DNA from: Spongospora subterranea f. sp. subterranea
Taxonomy: Eukaryota; Endomyxa: Phytomyxea; Phytomyxea; Plasmodiophorida
DNA length: 64,000 nucleotides
Reading direction: 5' to 3'
NCBI GenBank assembly: GCA_049724395.1
Contig: JAUGWO010000103.1
Span: forward strand, 21,309-85,308
Each line of letters starts with the position of its first letter. Within the stretch, counting starts at the first letter, position 1. The notes beneath the pieces are model-generated. The model was given only the letters and a program-made list of their open reading frames with translations, searched no databases and was not told the origin of the DNA. Position numbers and translations under genes: made by a program. Positions 36,480-49,176 of this stretch are shown here, one piece after another.

Positions 36480-38760
36480 GTTGTAAAGGACTTCTGGTAT
36501 GCCGCCTTGGGGACCGGCGCTGGACTGGTTTCACCCATTCTTAAGGCGAATGACCCGATGACACGCGACTGGGCGCGTTTCAAAACCAGCTTCAAGGTTT
36601 TTTGTGATCCGGATCGGAGACGAACGGCGGAAATCCGATTGGGACACATCCGACAGGGACGACGTTCAGAATCGACATATTGCTGCCGAGTTTAGGAAAC
36701 TTGCGGTGGATACCACATGGAACGATGAGACGAAGGCCGACCGTTACCGAATTGGACTGAACGAGGACGTCAAGGACGATCTGGCCCGGGCACCGATGCC
36801 GACAAGCTTATAGGGACTAATTCTGACTCGATACGGATCGACAACCGCATAGCAGAGCGTCGACAAGAGTGGGTTGCTAGGGGCGACTTCCGATACCGTA
36901 AATCAACTGGGAGACAGAAGGTAAGCCAAAGAATCGTGACGCCAGCTATGCAGTCTTACCATTGTTGAATGAAAGCCTCAACACCTAAAGAAACCGAGCA
37001 CTGAATACCCAAACAGATATATAGAGTTCGCCTACGTTCTTGAAAATCCACTGCCGAACACGGTTCCCATTCACCGAGATATCGATTGCGCCATAAACTT
37101 CAAAGACGACGGCGGAACCTTACCAAACAACGAGTCTACAGTCTTCAGTGTGAAAAAAAAGAAGCCCTGCGCGAATACATTCAGGGCCTGCAAATGGGAT
37201 TTTACCGTCATTCCCAGTGTGGAGTCCCGATTGTTTTCACAAGCAAGAACGATCAAAGCTTACGATTTTGCTTGATTACAGGGAACTCAGCACCTTAACA
37301 AAAACAAGCCCTACTCGCTTCCGGGTTGATTGGTCACATCTTATGGCAACTCGGCGAAGCAACGGTCTTCACGAAGATCGATCTTCGCAGGGCGTAGAAC
37401 TTGGTATAAAAAAGGGCGAAGAATGGAAGACCGCTCTCAACTTTCCCTTCGAGTGCATGGTCATGCCCTTCGGGTTAATGAACGCACCGGCTCATGTCCA
37501 ACGCCTCATGCACGACACGTTCCAAGACTTAGTGCACCTCGGCGATATCCTTAGCTACTCAAGCTCTGCAGAGTCCCATCAGAGGGACTTTCTCATGAGT
37601 GCTACAATGCTCAAGAGAGGCAAAGTTTTGCGCGAAACTGGAGAAGCGTGTATTTGATTCGAAACAAGTCGACTATTTGATTACAGTATTTCAACGGATG
37701 GCCTGAAGATGGATGCGGAGAAAGTCGGAACGATTGATGTGTGGGTATCCGACAAACCTCAAGGGAATACAATGCTTTTTAAAATTTGCGAATTTCTATC
37801 GCATCTTCATCGCGAACTACTCATCCATATAGTCATGCCCCTAGTAGCACTAACAAAGAAGGACGCTGTAATCAACTGGGTTCCAGAAACGGAGGCAGCT
37901 TTCCAAAGTTTGAAGAACGCATTCGTATCGGCACCAGTACTCGCTCATTATAATCCGACAGCGCCATGCATTTCCAAACGGATGCGTCTGATTTTGTGCT
38001 GTTCTTTCACAGCCGGATTAAGACAACCACTTGCACGCAATTGCATTCTACACCCGAAAATTCACCGCGTCAGAGATAAATTACGAAACGCATGACAAGG
38101 AACTGTTGTCCATAGTGGAGTCGTTCCGTCAATGGCGACATTTACTGTAAGGTAGTTCTTACAAGATTCAAGTTTTAGCGACCACAAGAACCTTACATTG
38201 TTCTCGACCAGCAAGATTCCTCAAGAGAAGGCAAGCCAGATGGTCTATGCTTTTATCCGAATGCGATTACGTCATTATCCACAAAGCGGGAGCACTTTCC
38301 GGGGAACCTGACGCATTATCCAGGAAACCAGAGGTCGAAATCACGCCGGACGATGCCGCAAGGGACGCAACAGAATACTTCCCTCATCGATCCGCACAGG
38401 TGTTTGAAGACGAGATTGCGGTTTTTTGCTGGTCGCGTCCTGGACCATCAACCAATGATCGACAAGATTAGGCCTGATCAGGAAGCATTACGATTCGTGC
38501 AGAAGAACAAAGCTCAGGGTGTCCCTGAACCGTTCTCACTTGAGCAGAGCATTCTACATCATGGGGAATGGCAGTCGTGCCTGGTTTCGATCCACAGCTG
38601 CAGAATTTACAGTCTCGACATGATTCGCCGCTCGCAAGGCATTTCGGTAAGTCCAAGACGTACGCCAGCATTATCAGAGCAAGCCAAATCGTACAGGTTT
38701 GATGTCGCCAATGTCTCCATCGAGCAGTCAACGTATCTAATATTCACCTAATACTAGAGT
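36480..38760 (+). mobile_element. Ty3/gypsy relic (gag to RNase H)
   Basis: Fossil gypsy element on plus. A gag-like helical segment lies at about 36540-36820; reverse-transcriptase motifs lie at 37260-37560 (MPFGLMNAPAHVQRLMHDTFQDL), RNase H at about 37870-38320 ending in the typical AGALSGEPDALSRKPE. Integrase is not clear. It is broken in many places and looks old. No terminal repeats are identified. Confidence 0.75.
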
Positions 38761-39386
38761 GCATTCGCGTGAGGTTTTTATCATTTCAGGCAATATTCCC
38801 CCGTCTTTTCTTCCAATCAGAGCAGGTCGTCAGTTTGATTTGCTCCGCTTTCAAAACCATGCCGCTCTGAAGGATGATGTCTTATCAAGCTCATCCGGAC
38901 ACCACAGTAACCATTCCCAATTGTGGCCATTTGACCTCCTGAGGTAGGTAATCGTCCACAAGCTACGTATCGATATCGCAATTCCGATGACAGTTCGTTT
39001 CTTGCGGTGAACCAGCTTGCGCGTTCAGGCTAACCGCCCGCGAATCATCATCTCTGGTATTTTACCAGCAGCATCGACAGTTAACCTGATTTGTCACATA
39101 TTTTTACATCGGAAAGTGGGCATGGTCCTCTGCCCATGTTGCTACTCACACTTTTTTCTTAATGTCAAACGCATCACCAACTATTAGACCCCATTTGTCA
39201 CTGTTGCTGATGGTAGAGGGAACCCTTTGCGAGACTATAATTGTCTTGATAAATGACTCTGTGCCCAAAGATCATGTCGGGTATCCGATCACAGTAGATG
39301 GCCGGCAGGCTTGCCGTCAATTCCTGTCAATTGCACTTCATACCTTATCGAGCCTCGTCGCAACTCGCCGTTTACTTATTATCAAA
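38761..39386. other. Intergenic, no assignable gene
   Basis: A short frame at about 39162-39521 contains a VDGRQACRQF-like stretch reminiscent of a retroelement protease flank, but it is too short to call. Confidence 0.35.
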
Positions 39387-39629
39387 TCAACGATGCGTCG
39401 CTTCCGGCCAACCCTGACGACACAAGAGAGCCCTATCTACCAGCGCAGGCGCATAAAAAATACCAACGATGTCGAAGATATTCGCAATGAAGTCAGTAAG
39501 AGTTTTCGAAAATTCAGTTAAATTGCTTTCGTGATCAGTTGATTTATTCGAATGATCAATGTAAAAAGTTGGCATGGGAATTGCCGTTCCAGCGACACAA
39601 AGTAAAAAGAGAAACTCGACAAAATTCAA
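39387..39629 (-). CDS. Small putative secreted protein
   Basis: 80 codons beginning MNFVEFLFLLCVAGTAIP, a good signal peptide with likely cleavage near TAIP-MP. The mature part is short, Ser/Asn/Asp-rich with an amphipathic FIANIFDIVGIFY segment. No family recognised. It has no visible introns and the composition is compatible with chance. Confidence 0.3.
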   Translation of the reverse strand: MNFVEFLFLLCVAGTAIPMPTFYIDHSNKSTDHESNLTEFSKTLTDFIANIFDIVGIFYAPALVDRALLCRQGWPEATHR

Positions 39630-39763
39630 CGCATCTCCAAATTGTTTAGAGACAACGAAAATTTTTACAGAGATCCCCCCTTAATGACTAGATACAAAAT
39701 GATTATTAGATATGTGCTGCATAGGAAAATAGGCTAACCAGAACTTCTCTGTCTTAGATTACA

Positions 39764-40006
39764 ATGCTGGAAAAAAACATTCACCATAACGTAGCTCAAC
39801 TAGCAGCATTGCAGTCAGCTGCTATGGCGTTACATCGACGGGTGGACGTGCTGGACGAGTCATTTCCGCATTCGATGGCTTCCGGTCAATCAGCTGGCCG
39901 ATCCGTTCTGCAATCGCAAGTTCCCCTGATTGAGCTTAATTGCGTTCCGGTCGCGCCACCGCCTTCCGTTTCCGGCCAAGGTCCTGTACCTCTACCCTAT
40001 TATTAG
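39764..40006 (+). CDS. Hypothetical coiled-coil protein exon
   Basis: 80 codons starting MLEKNIHHNVAQLAALQ with a heptad-like N-terminus (MALHRRVDVLDESF) and a Pro-rich C-terminus (APPPSVSGQGPVPLPYY). A TCTTAG acceptor lies just upstream of the ATG, and an AATAAA sequence at about 40083 follows. Family unknown; could be the last exon of a small gene. Confidence 0.35.
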   Translation: MLEKNIHHNVAQLAALQSAAMALHRRVDVLDESFPHSMASGQSAGRSVLQSQVPLIELNCVPVAPPPSVSGQGPVPLPYY

Positions 40007-40567
40007 ACACATTCCCCCTATCAGTCCTGCTTCAACTTCACGCATCATAGCTTGAGGCAACTGCCACTGCATTAATAATATTGAATAAATTGGAATTATA
40101 GTACAGACCCTTCAAATTTGAATATCATGCGAGAAAGACGACCAAGAAGACACTCCAGTAAAAAAAAGAAACAAAACAAACAGAGAGTGATGCCCTGTTG
40201 GCTCGCGGCGAGGTGGAACCGGTCGGATGCTGTCCAGAAGTCGTGATTTCTGATATAATGTAATGGGCTCATTCTTCTATAAAACCTTGGTTCTGTTCCA
40301 TTGAAAACTTGCGCTGCGAGTGACGCACTCAGACAAGTCTGAGAACGCGCAAATGCACTTCTCGACTTGAAGGACAACGCACCGATTTGCGAAATAACTA
40401 CGCCGAGAAATGGTATTTCAGAAAAATGAGCTACTATTAGTAACATCGCTTCTATTCAAATCGACGAGCTGCAGGGACAAAGAAAAAGGAGGTACTGACC
40501 CACCAGTTGAACGCTTCGGCAAACGAACTGATGGATTCGACATTTGCGATAATTGCCACCGTGCGGT

Positions 40568-41932
40568 TCATGGGTCTTGACGTTTGAGAGCTTGAACTTG
40601 TTTGAATTGATGCCTTGCCAGCGTCAGACCACGTCGAGCCCAAAGATCCATGCTCTTGCCGAACACCGGCCAAAGGCGAGCAGGACGAGATGGTTCCTCA
40701 CGTAGTGACATCGAGAACAAATGCCAATCGATTTCCTTTACCTGCAGCCACTTCTGCTCATATTCAGCCAGATGCCGACTGATGTTGCGCTCAAGGAGTG
40801 ATATATTTTCCTCAAACTCGTCCCTCATCAAAGGATCGACGTAATCCAAAGTTTTCATTGTCACGATCAATCCCGTTAGCTGCGGAATTGACTGCATGAG
40901 ATTGTTGGAGATTGATGTTAAACTCCCGAAAAAGACTACAGACAATTAGTTCCAAACGCTGAAAAAGGAAAACGACGCAACCATACTGAGATATCTTGTG
41001 GATAGTCGGTTCGCCAATGAGTTGAGCTTCCAGTTCCCATTTGCAGATGAGACGGCAGCATTCTTCGCAATAATAATGGGAACGAATTACGACGGGGATA
41101 TGAGATGATTGGGGAAGTATGAAGGACAAGCAGCTGGGGCAAAAATTATCGCCACACCTAAATACACAATCAGCGATGAAATAGGTGCCCCACTAAGACC
41201 GTGCAAGCTAAACAAGCCAACTGAACAAACAAATGACAATGAAATTAATAACCTTGAATAGATAACTTCTATAAAGCATCAAGAAATATAAACCAGGGTC
41301 ATTGATCGAAGCAGCAAGAGAGCTTTCACTCAAGCACAAATTCCTGTTCTTAATTTTAAACACACATACGCTGGACATGGTCGCGCCGCCGAACCGAAAA
41401 ATGGAGAAAGTTTTTTGCGACATGCAGTGCAGGTATTGTTAATTCTAGAATTTCCTGTGGCCCGCGACAAATTCATGAAAGCACGAACAAACGGGTTATC
41501 GGTAGAAGACGATGATTTTGGCGACAACTGTAAATCAAATATTAAGGAAGGAACGATAGAACCGTGATTGCAACGAAGCGAAAAACCATAAAGCAAGCTA
41601 TCGAAGATCTTGATAAAATAAATTTATGCTTGAAACAGAACATAACACCAAAATAATTTGAAAGATACTCTAAACAACGACTTTTCGAGTGCGAGCATAG
41701 CAGATGGAGTATCACATTAGCACGATGAAGTAACACACTATATATATATATATACCATTAATTGGTTCAACAGCTGTAATTGTTGGTTAGATTTGAGACG
41801 ATCGGGATGGCGGTCACGACGTAAAGAGTCGAATTCAACAGTAAGATTACGTGAAACAAGTGCACGGCTGGGTTGCATATTGACCTCGCTCTGAACGGAT
41901 GGATGCTGATACGTCGTGGCGACATTCCCCAT
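40568..41932 (-). CDS. FYVE-type zinc-finger protein, PEP7/rabenosyn-5-like, four exons
   Basis: Predicted endosomal traffic factor. Exons 41932-41756, 41527-41370, 41157-40944 and 40891-40568 give 290 aa with all junctions in frame. The zinc finger has four Cys pairs across intron 2: CTACRKK, then PCPACGDNFCPSC, and finally CEEC (C-x2-C-x~18-C-x2-C-x4-C-x2-C-x~20-C-x2-C). Upstream is a PEP7-like RNLTVEFDSLRRDRHPDRLKSNQQ helix; downstream a helical domain (SIPQLTGLIVTMKTLDYVDP). The canonical RRHHCR phosphoinositide-binding motif is missing: the sequence reads GSAARPCPACG. The last intron, with donor GTCTGT, is the least certain. The neighbour at the 5' side is unassigned. Confidence 0.65.
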
Positions 41933-42681
41933 ATTCTATCTGGTCCGGTAAGACCAGCTATCGGCCGTTCATCTATTGGTATAGAGACATCAGGGTCGAC
42001 TGACCCGTCTTGCACATTCTGGTGAATACCGTGTTTCCAGACTGTTCCAAATTCCAACTACGCAAAAAACAACTTGCGAAAATGGGTCCCAGTGCAACCC
42101 GTCATATTTGCTCGTCCGTCTCGATTGGAAAAATCATCGGTTTCATCAAAAAAATCTGATTTTTAGATTGATTCACCGCGACAAAGTGCGGCGCTCAACA
42201 GTTTGATATATCTTGACATGTCTTCAATGAAACTTGTATATCTTTCCTCATACGTATCGATATCGGTCCGGCACAGCGAAGCAAATAATGAATGAATCTA
42301 TTGTGAGAATGCGACCACAGGATCATCATACTGTAGTCCTTGATCTTCGTACAATCTTTGGAAGGGCCCAAACTTTGCCCTCACAACCTCGTCTTTTTTT
42401 TCTCCCATCTCGCGACTTTGCTCGATACTTAAAATCTGATGATTTTGTTCCATCAGAAAGTAGCGCCGACAAGTCTGGCTGGAAACAGGTCTCAAATGTG
42501 TGACCATCCGTTGGATTGTTCGCATGGATGTTCTAATTGGCCGAGCCAAGGCTGTACGTTAGGTCAGGCCACAGCCGTTGCCGCTTGTTAAATGCTGCAC
42601 AATCTACCTTAGCACAAGTTCAGTTCTGAATCGAAAAAATATAAAAATAGTCTTGAATTAATGGTAAACCTGCAACAGTGG

Positions 42682-43662
42682 TTATCGATTGCCAAGCGAA
42701 TAATGGGAAGGTAAAGTAGCAGCATGTGGCATTGGCACCTCCATCAGAGCCCGAAATTTCACATCATGACCTTTCATAAAATTGGCGTGAACAATAGTTG
42801 GCCCAGCGGGATGCAACGTCCAGTTATATTTGTAGAAATACTCGGCTCCCGAAGGAAATTCGCCCTGTGGTAATTCCATGCATTGCAAGTCTGTAGTTGC
42901 TAAAACTTTGTGAATTATTTTGTCCAACGCATACTGGTCCTCGTCAACGGACTCCAGATCAATTTGTGCTGCCCAAAAACGCAGCAGCTTCAAACACGCC
43001 GGTCTGGGCCGCATGTAAATCATACCCGTGCACCAAAGGTCAGGACGATCTTTTGCCATGAGCATATCCACTTTTGCATCGACCAGGTACTTGGCAAAGT
43101 CATCAAATGGGTTGCGACGATACGCCGTATCAATATCGCAATAAAAAACCGAATATCCCAATCCTAGAATCCATTCTAAAAATCGTGGGCGAGACGAAGT
43201 CAGTCGGCGGAAATTATCAGTGCCAAAAACGCCCTCGGTTACTTTTCCGTCGAAGATAAAGGTTTGGGTGGGGAAGCGATCGATAAGAATGTCATATGCA
43301 CGTTGATCAAGAGCAATGATTACCACGTTGCGAACGTTGACTGCTTGAGCACGTGAGTAGAATAAATCGAAAACGTCAATATATCCAAGGGCAACTCCAA
43401 CAACAGTTAGCTGGTTGTCGTCGTCAACGATCTGGTCAAGTTGCGCTCTTGTTGGGCCATCCGACCAAGCTGGGGTCTCGAACATCATGTGATGAATAGG
43501 AAATGATGCGTTTATGTGGCGATACATCCAGGACGAGAACAATATGAAAAAAAACGTCGTTACGTATTGTGTTCTGATGTGTTTCTTGTAGAATCGCTGC
43601 GCAGCTTTCATGAAAACATCGTCTCTCCATGGTGGCCAACTTGAGACGCCAAATTTAAACAT
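42682..43662 (-). CDS. Nucleotide-sugar-dependent glycosyltransferase (type II membrane protein)
   Basis: A Golgi-type glycosyltransferase of the Nucleotid_trans family (PF03407-like). From the chosen ATG at 43662 it is 326 aa; the frame is open upstream to 43854, but that part lacks the expected layout and may be an intron or UTR. A short N-terminal cytosolic part, then a membrane anchor (TTFFFILFSSWMY), then a luminal catalytic domain follow. The conserved FYCDIDTAY carries a DxD metal/sugar-nucleotide motif, and RPDLWCTGMIYMRP and AAQIDLESVDEDQYAL match the family core. Acceptor and sugar cannot be told. Confidence 0.8.
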   Translation of the reverse strand: MFKFGVSSWPPWRDDVFMKAAQRFYKKHIRTQYVTTFFFILFSSWMYRHINASFPIHHMMFETPAWSDGPTRAQLDQIVDDDNQLTVVGVALGYIDVFDLFYSRAQAVNVRNVVIIALDQRAYDILIDRFPTQTFIFDGKVTEGVFGTDNFRRLTSSRPRFLEWILGLGYSVFYCDIDTAYRRNPFDDFAKYLVDAKVDMLMAKDRPDLWCTGMIYMRPRPACLKLLRFWAAQIDLESVDEDQYALDKIIHKVLATTDLQCMELPQGEFPSGAEYFYKYNWTLHPAGPTIVHANFMKGHDVKFRALMEVPMPHAATLPSHYSLGNR

Positions 43663-45217
43663 TGGAAACGGATTTCGAGAATTCAGATTTTGGTCTTGAA
43701 CGGCGACATAGATGGACCAAGATATAAATATGTTGAACTTGGTGGATGAGGGCTGCATCAGCTGGCCAGTCACAGACTCACGTCTACCCGCTCTTTCTAC
43801 TGGCAATGATAAATATGACCAAGATGCAACGATTATACGATCAGAGATACACATACCGATTACGGGATTGGTGGATTAATTCAGTGACTCCTTTTATTTG
43901 ACGTACATCAATGAAACAATCATGCCTTGTTTATAATTGAGTGGGTTCCGGACATGGAGCTGAGTTTTTCTGAACTATACGAGTTGTCACTTTAATAAGA
44001 TTGACGCTTGTGATGTTCGACATATGAAGTTTTGAAACCGTTGGTACGCCCGTGTCTTCCTTCAAGAGTTCGTACCCATTTGAGGCTAGATTGTCGGGAG
44101 ACCACTGGACTAAAAAATGGGGCACATCCGATTGTCTGAGAGTGCCGCAACCTGATTAGGTAATTTTCGTCGTCGATCTAAGAGAACGCCGTGTTCCGAC
44201 TCAACATCATTTTGCAAAACGGAGAAACCTGGAAATGCAAAATGCCTAACACTGAGTTAAACTTGCGATAAAAGCTAAAAACGTGCTGAGCTCCATTGTT
44301 GGTCTGCTGGTTCAGGTTCGATCATCCAACAAACCAATACGCATATTGCGATGATTAAATACTGTCGTTGAAATCCATTTATTGTTTTGTGTAAAACAGA
44401 CTATGCGCTATGACAGTTCAAGCGCAACGTTGAGAAGTAAAGCCGATGGTGTTAACGCAGTTCGACAAAGATGATTTCGTGCTGACGATAGCGCCTTCAC
44501 ATCGTCATGCATATCGTGAGACGAGCGTAGATTGAGGGACGCATTCCAACAAGCACAATTTTATGATATGCATTGAATTGTTAGTGATATAAGACTGCAA
44601 TGCATCCGCCCACATTAAAAACTTACCATCATTGTGGCTAAATAAATATTCTTGCTCCTCCGCCCGTCTTTTTTCAGAGAATCAGGATGCAAAGCAAGTA
44701 AATCTTGAATTGCTTACTGTTTCAATGATACAGATTGAATTCTTTGGATGTTGCCTGCGCTGGCAAGTTGGCAACATTACTGTTTCCGCAGTACCTTCGC
44801 CAAAGCGACTCTCATCTAACATATAATCTAACTAGTCATGCCAAGACAGCGTTCGTAAACGGTTCTTTTTCTTTTGTGGACAATGGCAAAATCTGGGATT
44901 TCCACCAGAGACCACTTTTTGGACAAACACAGTTCTTAAGATCATCTTCAAGGTCGTTTGTTCCCAATTTTTAACTGAAATTCATGACACGAATCAGAAC
45001 CTGCGACTGATTCACCATTTCGTTAAGTCTGAAGAGTATTTTTGGTCACGATCAAGTTGATCATTGAATAACCATTATCGGCAGTATCACCAATTCCATA
45101 CGCAATGATAAAACAGAGCAAATGAACTAGACATTGATAATTGTAAACGACATTGTCAACGACTCAATCTCCTGGGAGCCACTTGTACAAAAACCGAATG
45201 CCAGTTTATGCTAAAAA
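43663..45217. other. Intergenic, no assignable gene
   Basis: About 1.5 kb. Short frames only; nothing recognised. Confidence 0.4.
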
Positions 45218-45653
45218 TTATTTTTTTTCAAATTCTTCAAATGGGTTGAATGTTAGCGTACGGGGAACAACTGGCTTCCAGGAAGCAGGGTCCAGAGATT
45301 TAATGTAGAAATAGAAGCCCGCGACAACCGAAGCCATCGTTCCCAAAAGAGCTAATGCAGGAATATGAGCTACGTTTTCGTGCAAATCGAGTGCTGGTTC
45401 AGGAGCTACACCATCGTCCCACGTAAACTCAAAATCTTGTGATAACTTGAAGCAAGCCACGTCAGAAACATTTGAGCCACAGGCACAGAGACACGAAATT
45501 ACAAACCGGTTTGTCGACTGGTGGCTGTGCAGGGAATAACTGGCGAAAAGGGTGCTGTTGCAAATGCTGTCCACCTACCCCACCTTCCTGCGTGGCAGCA
45601 AAGCGACGATGGGCAACCGAACGTATCCGATTGCAAGTGTGTCTAAACATCGC
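45218..45653 (-). CDS. Small mitochondrial inner-membrane protein, possibly complex I NDUFB8-like
   Basis: Two exons, 45653-45503 and 45435-45218 (67-nt intron with donor GTAATT), give 122 aa. The N-terminus MFRHTCNRIRSVAHRRFAAT is a typical mitochondrial presequence (Arg-rich, no acidic residues). After the intron comes FEFTWDDGVAPE, LDLHEN, and one membrane segment (ALALLGTMASVVAGFYFYI), then a PRTLTFNPFEEFEKK tail. The order (W-D near a LHE motif, single TM, short basic/acidic tail) recalls the NDUFB8/ASHI subunit of complex I, but the similarity is weak. Another single-pass respiratory subunit is possible. Confidence 0.45.
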
Positions 45654-46139
45654 TTTTTGACAAAGTTGAGAGTCTTGAGACCCGGACAACAGTGACACTT
45701 AATTTGATGTTCACTCTAGTGCACATAATGAAGTATTCCTCTGACATATGCGCGAACCTGAAGACTGCAGTCTCTTGAAAAGCTTCAACGATTGCTGCAG
45801 ATGGCAGAACCTGACTGACACAAGTTCCAAAATAGGGTACCTAGAACTGTCCCACTTTTATCATCTGACCACTTCTTCGTTTTTTCTTAACTTATGGATC
45901 GAAACTGTATTGAAATTTAGTTTATCGGTTGCGCAAACAGCAAAATTCAAGACTTTCGGCAACGATATCGACGATTTCAACTGGACAAGGACACTTTATT
46001 TCTCTCTGAATCTGGCCCTTTATGTCAGTAGGCGCAACCCATGAGGCACCTTTTCTCTATTGCACTAAGACACACTGTGCCGTGGAAACCGAACTGAGCT
46101 AACCTCAGTTTGGTTAACGCCGTTGTTAAATCAAATTCT

Positions 46140-46275
46140 GTGTTGTTGGTCCCCGCCCCTAGTTCCTTAGTCTCCGCTCCCGCTCCAGTTCCCGTCCTCG
46201 CCCTAGTCCCCGTCTCTCGCCCCTAGTTTCGCCCTCGCCTCCAGTTTCCGTCCGTGTTCGTCCCCCCGACTTAAT
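46140..46275 (+). repeat. Pyrimidine-rich low-complexity tract
   Basis: A C/T-rich stretch with repeated CCCCTAGTT and CCAGTTCCCGTC modules. It may be a decayed repeat or a transcription-related tract. Confidence 0.6.
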
Positions 46276-47692
46276 TCATAACACTTTAGATGTCTGTTTT
46301 GACGAATTATTGAAGATCGAGTAAGGCTTCATTCAAAAACACTACAGTATCAATATGGAAATTCGCAATTCGAAATGGAACAATGTATCGTTTTCATGTT
46401 CGATCTCGTTCTGAATATCTTTTGCAACGTCGAGGATCGATTTTGCCACAGCAGAGCGATTTGATGCAGCTGTCCACGCGTTTCCGCCAGGTTCACGTTG
46501 CCAATGAGAAACTTGTCTTGATGATGGATCAACCGTCGTCGTTTGCTTGCAATCAGACCAACAAGGTCAACTTTCTGTGCGCATCAATCGTAAGGGGTCA
46601 TGTTGTCGACACAGACAGGGATTGCTAGATTTTCTCGAACCCAGCAACAAGCTTATTGTTTTGCAAACCGAAATATACGCTACCTTGGCGCAATCAAGTT
46701 CTTGACGGATTTTAGAATTAAACATTCACTGGTGCACATTTCACTGCCGGATATGTATCCTAGCAGCACTCAGCAGCAAAGAGCTCCAGAGTACCGGAAG
46801 GACATTTCCTAACCTGACAACCAATAGTCTAAATCAACAACTGGATTACTTGTTAAAGCATGCCTGAGGAAACCGAACCCAAAGCGTTTATATTGCGGAG
46901 GAGGATGATTGCTAGAAGCGTTACACGAAAAATGTGGAAAAAACGAGATTGCATCAGCGCCGATAAAGCCAAAACATAGAGTGTATCTCCTACGTCGCGG
47001 CTGATCCACGTCGTGTCATTCATGCTTGATAGGGAATGTTTAATCACACTGGAGTCGAATCCCGTTCTTGCTCAGTTGAAATGAGCTAGAAACGACACGG
47101 CTGACGACAGCACTTCAAGGTCTGTGATTCCTCCAAAGTTACAGCTGCAGCGAATGATCAACCGATTCACATATTGATATAATAATGATTGACCCATGTC
47201 AATGGATGTTGCAAAAGTCTTCAAGGAATGGATAAGTGCAGAATTATTCGGTGTATCTACTCCCTGAATTATTGCACTAGCAACAAAACAAAAACCATTT
47301 ATTGCATTGTTCAAAAGGCGTTCGAAAAAGGCGGAGCACGACATTCGAATGGAGCAGAAACGATTGGGACAGGGTATTAGCAAGTGGAGTAGGCAGAACG
47401 CCTTGCGTTAGCGGAGTTAGAGGATGACCAACTGATAAATATACAGTACACTTGACAATTGGGGCAGAATAATTATGTGCGGTCAACGCGTGGGCAAACA
47501 ACATGGGCAAACAACACCACCGTCCACCGACTTGTGAGTGAACCCACAAAATGGTACAGTACAGTGACGAAAGGTTACGAAGCTTTCACCAACGCCCCGC
47601 GCAGTTCTTGAAGTCGCAGATTGTATTTTGCGCGAGACTGGCTACACCAGCATCGGTAAATTTGAATTTCTTAACAACCTGCCGCCAGTAAC
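46276..47692. other. Unassigned region with some minus-strand protein-like frames
   Basis: Minus frames at 47383-47072 (SLKTFATSIDMGQSLLYQYVNR-like) and 47047-46809 have hydrophobic helices (FFHIFRVTLLAIILL) and could be exons of one unknown gene; a plus frame at 46383-46628 has no family. No consistent gene model is supported. Confidence 0.25.
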
Positions 47693-48200
47693 ATGTTCGA
47701 TAAGGTAGCGGACAGCAGCGAACCAAGAAAATTCTCCTTCATGGAGCCAAGTTCCAGTGTCGCCACCGAATCCACATTATTACCAACGAGGTTGATATAT
47801 AATGAATGCCCACTATCTGAAAGAAAGTCAGGATTCAGTGTTGTTGTCATGCCGCTTGTTTCTCCATTTGATGTTTTTGTTTAGGACGATATATGCCAAT
47901 TTAAGTGAAATCCAGTCCCAGAGATACGAGGCATTTTACAGGTCAAGGTTGGCGCCATCGCATGTCATCATGGTGATGCAGAGCTCGCTGCGAACCTCTC
48001 GAAAACCGTCATCGCTGGTTAGCATTGTTATGAGTGGGATCTGCAAAATTTTTCTATCGGAACTGATGCGGAAGTCGATTGAAATTCAATCTGAATGGGG
48101 TCACTATGGTGGTATCCGACCGATTCATATAAGAGAGGCATATAGGCGCCTTCACGTGTCACGCACCAGTAAGCGCAGGAGGGAGCTTTTTCTTAGATAG
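47693..48200 (+). CDS. TAF11: TFIID subunit 11 (TAF11-like), two exons
   Basis: A histone-fold component of TFIID. Exons 47693-47826 and 47885-48200 (58-nt intron, donor GTCAGG, acceptor GTTTAG) give 149 aa. The C-terminal domain matches the TAFII28 fold: QSQRYEAFYRSRLAPSHVI, then IVMSGICKIFLSELMRKSIEI and WGHYGGIRPIHIREAYRRL. The N-terminus is a short Ser-rich segment, so the protein is near-minimal for the family. Start is the first ATG of the frame; another exon further upstream cannot be excluded. Confidence 0.85.
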
Positions 48201-49176
48201 CGACACATATTTAATATATATTCAAAATATACAAGTCGAACAGCATTCAGCGCATCAAATCTGTGCTTCCTTGAATTTTGGTATACTGCACCCGCCGCCG
48301 CTGCGATCTATCAACTATCCACTCAATGACTGGCTCTGCGCAAGCGATCAACAAAAGTCAGTTCGAGCTCTGTCGACGATGGAACCAGGCGGAATGCTGC
48401 AAATTGCACTATCATGTCTGGGTTTCAAACGAGGCTGATTTCAAGATACGAAAAAGCGCCTAATTTTTCAATGTAATAATCTTTTTCCAGCAAAAGTGGT
48501 GTATCGTGGCGTTCATTTTTTTTATTGACCTCTCATACTAGACGAAGTCGATCAAATCTAAAAACAAAGTTTATTATAGCGGGGGTGACCTTTTGTTTTG
48601 AGCAATGAGACTCAAGACGATATTTTCCTAGTTTTTACTATACCTCTGACACTGGTATTCATTATTCCCAGTGATTGCAAACACAGAATCGTTGTTTCCC
48701 GACATGAAAATTGGAAAGCTGAACGAATGGTTATGGGACCAATGGAAATGCAGCATGGATGAATATAGTTTGAAGAGAGCCCGACGGCTGCATGTACCAA
48801 GATTCATCTTTTGAGGACAGATGGAAGTTTAAATAATCAGGCGTAAATGCAGTTTGTTGGTTTCGAAAAAAGAAAAAACCTTAATTCTAGGCATGATTCT
48901 GTATAATAAAGAATTTCTGTTCAATACGCCTTTCTGAATAGCCCGGGCGGTTTGGCAGTCAATAAAACTGACAGCCCTCGTGTAAATAGTTCAATGGAGG
49001 TTGATGACAAAGGCAGTCACCCCATTGCCAGCGACGCAGAGCGAATGACTGTATAGAAAATAAGGGTTCCTCTGTGAGAGTGGCTATGTATCTATATTGC
49101 ACTGGCATCGACCCACACAGAAGAAGGATTCCCTTTCTTGGACTGAGATAATTTTTGTCCTTCATATTCTTAGTTG
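48201..49176. other. Intergenic, no assignable gene
   Basis: Two short frames have weak features (a CRRWNQAECCKLHYH Cys/His cluster at about 48370 resembling a CCCH-like finger), but no gene is supported. Confidence 0.4.

Noticed and set aside
39162-39521. 119-codon frame as a gene
   Set aside because: Low-complexity match to a retroelement protease flank only; probably decayed element sequence.
46140-46275. Pro-rich coding exon in the C-rich tract
   Set aside because: No stable frame and no flanking splice signals; low-complexity repeat is a simpler explanation.
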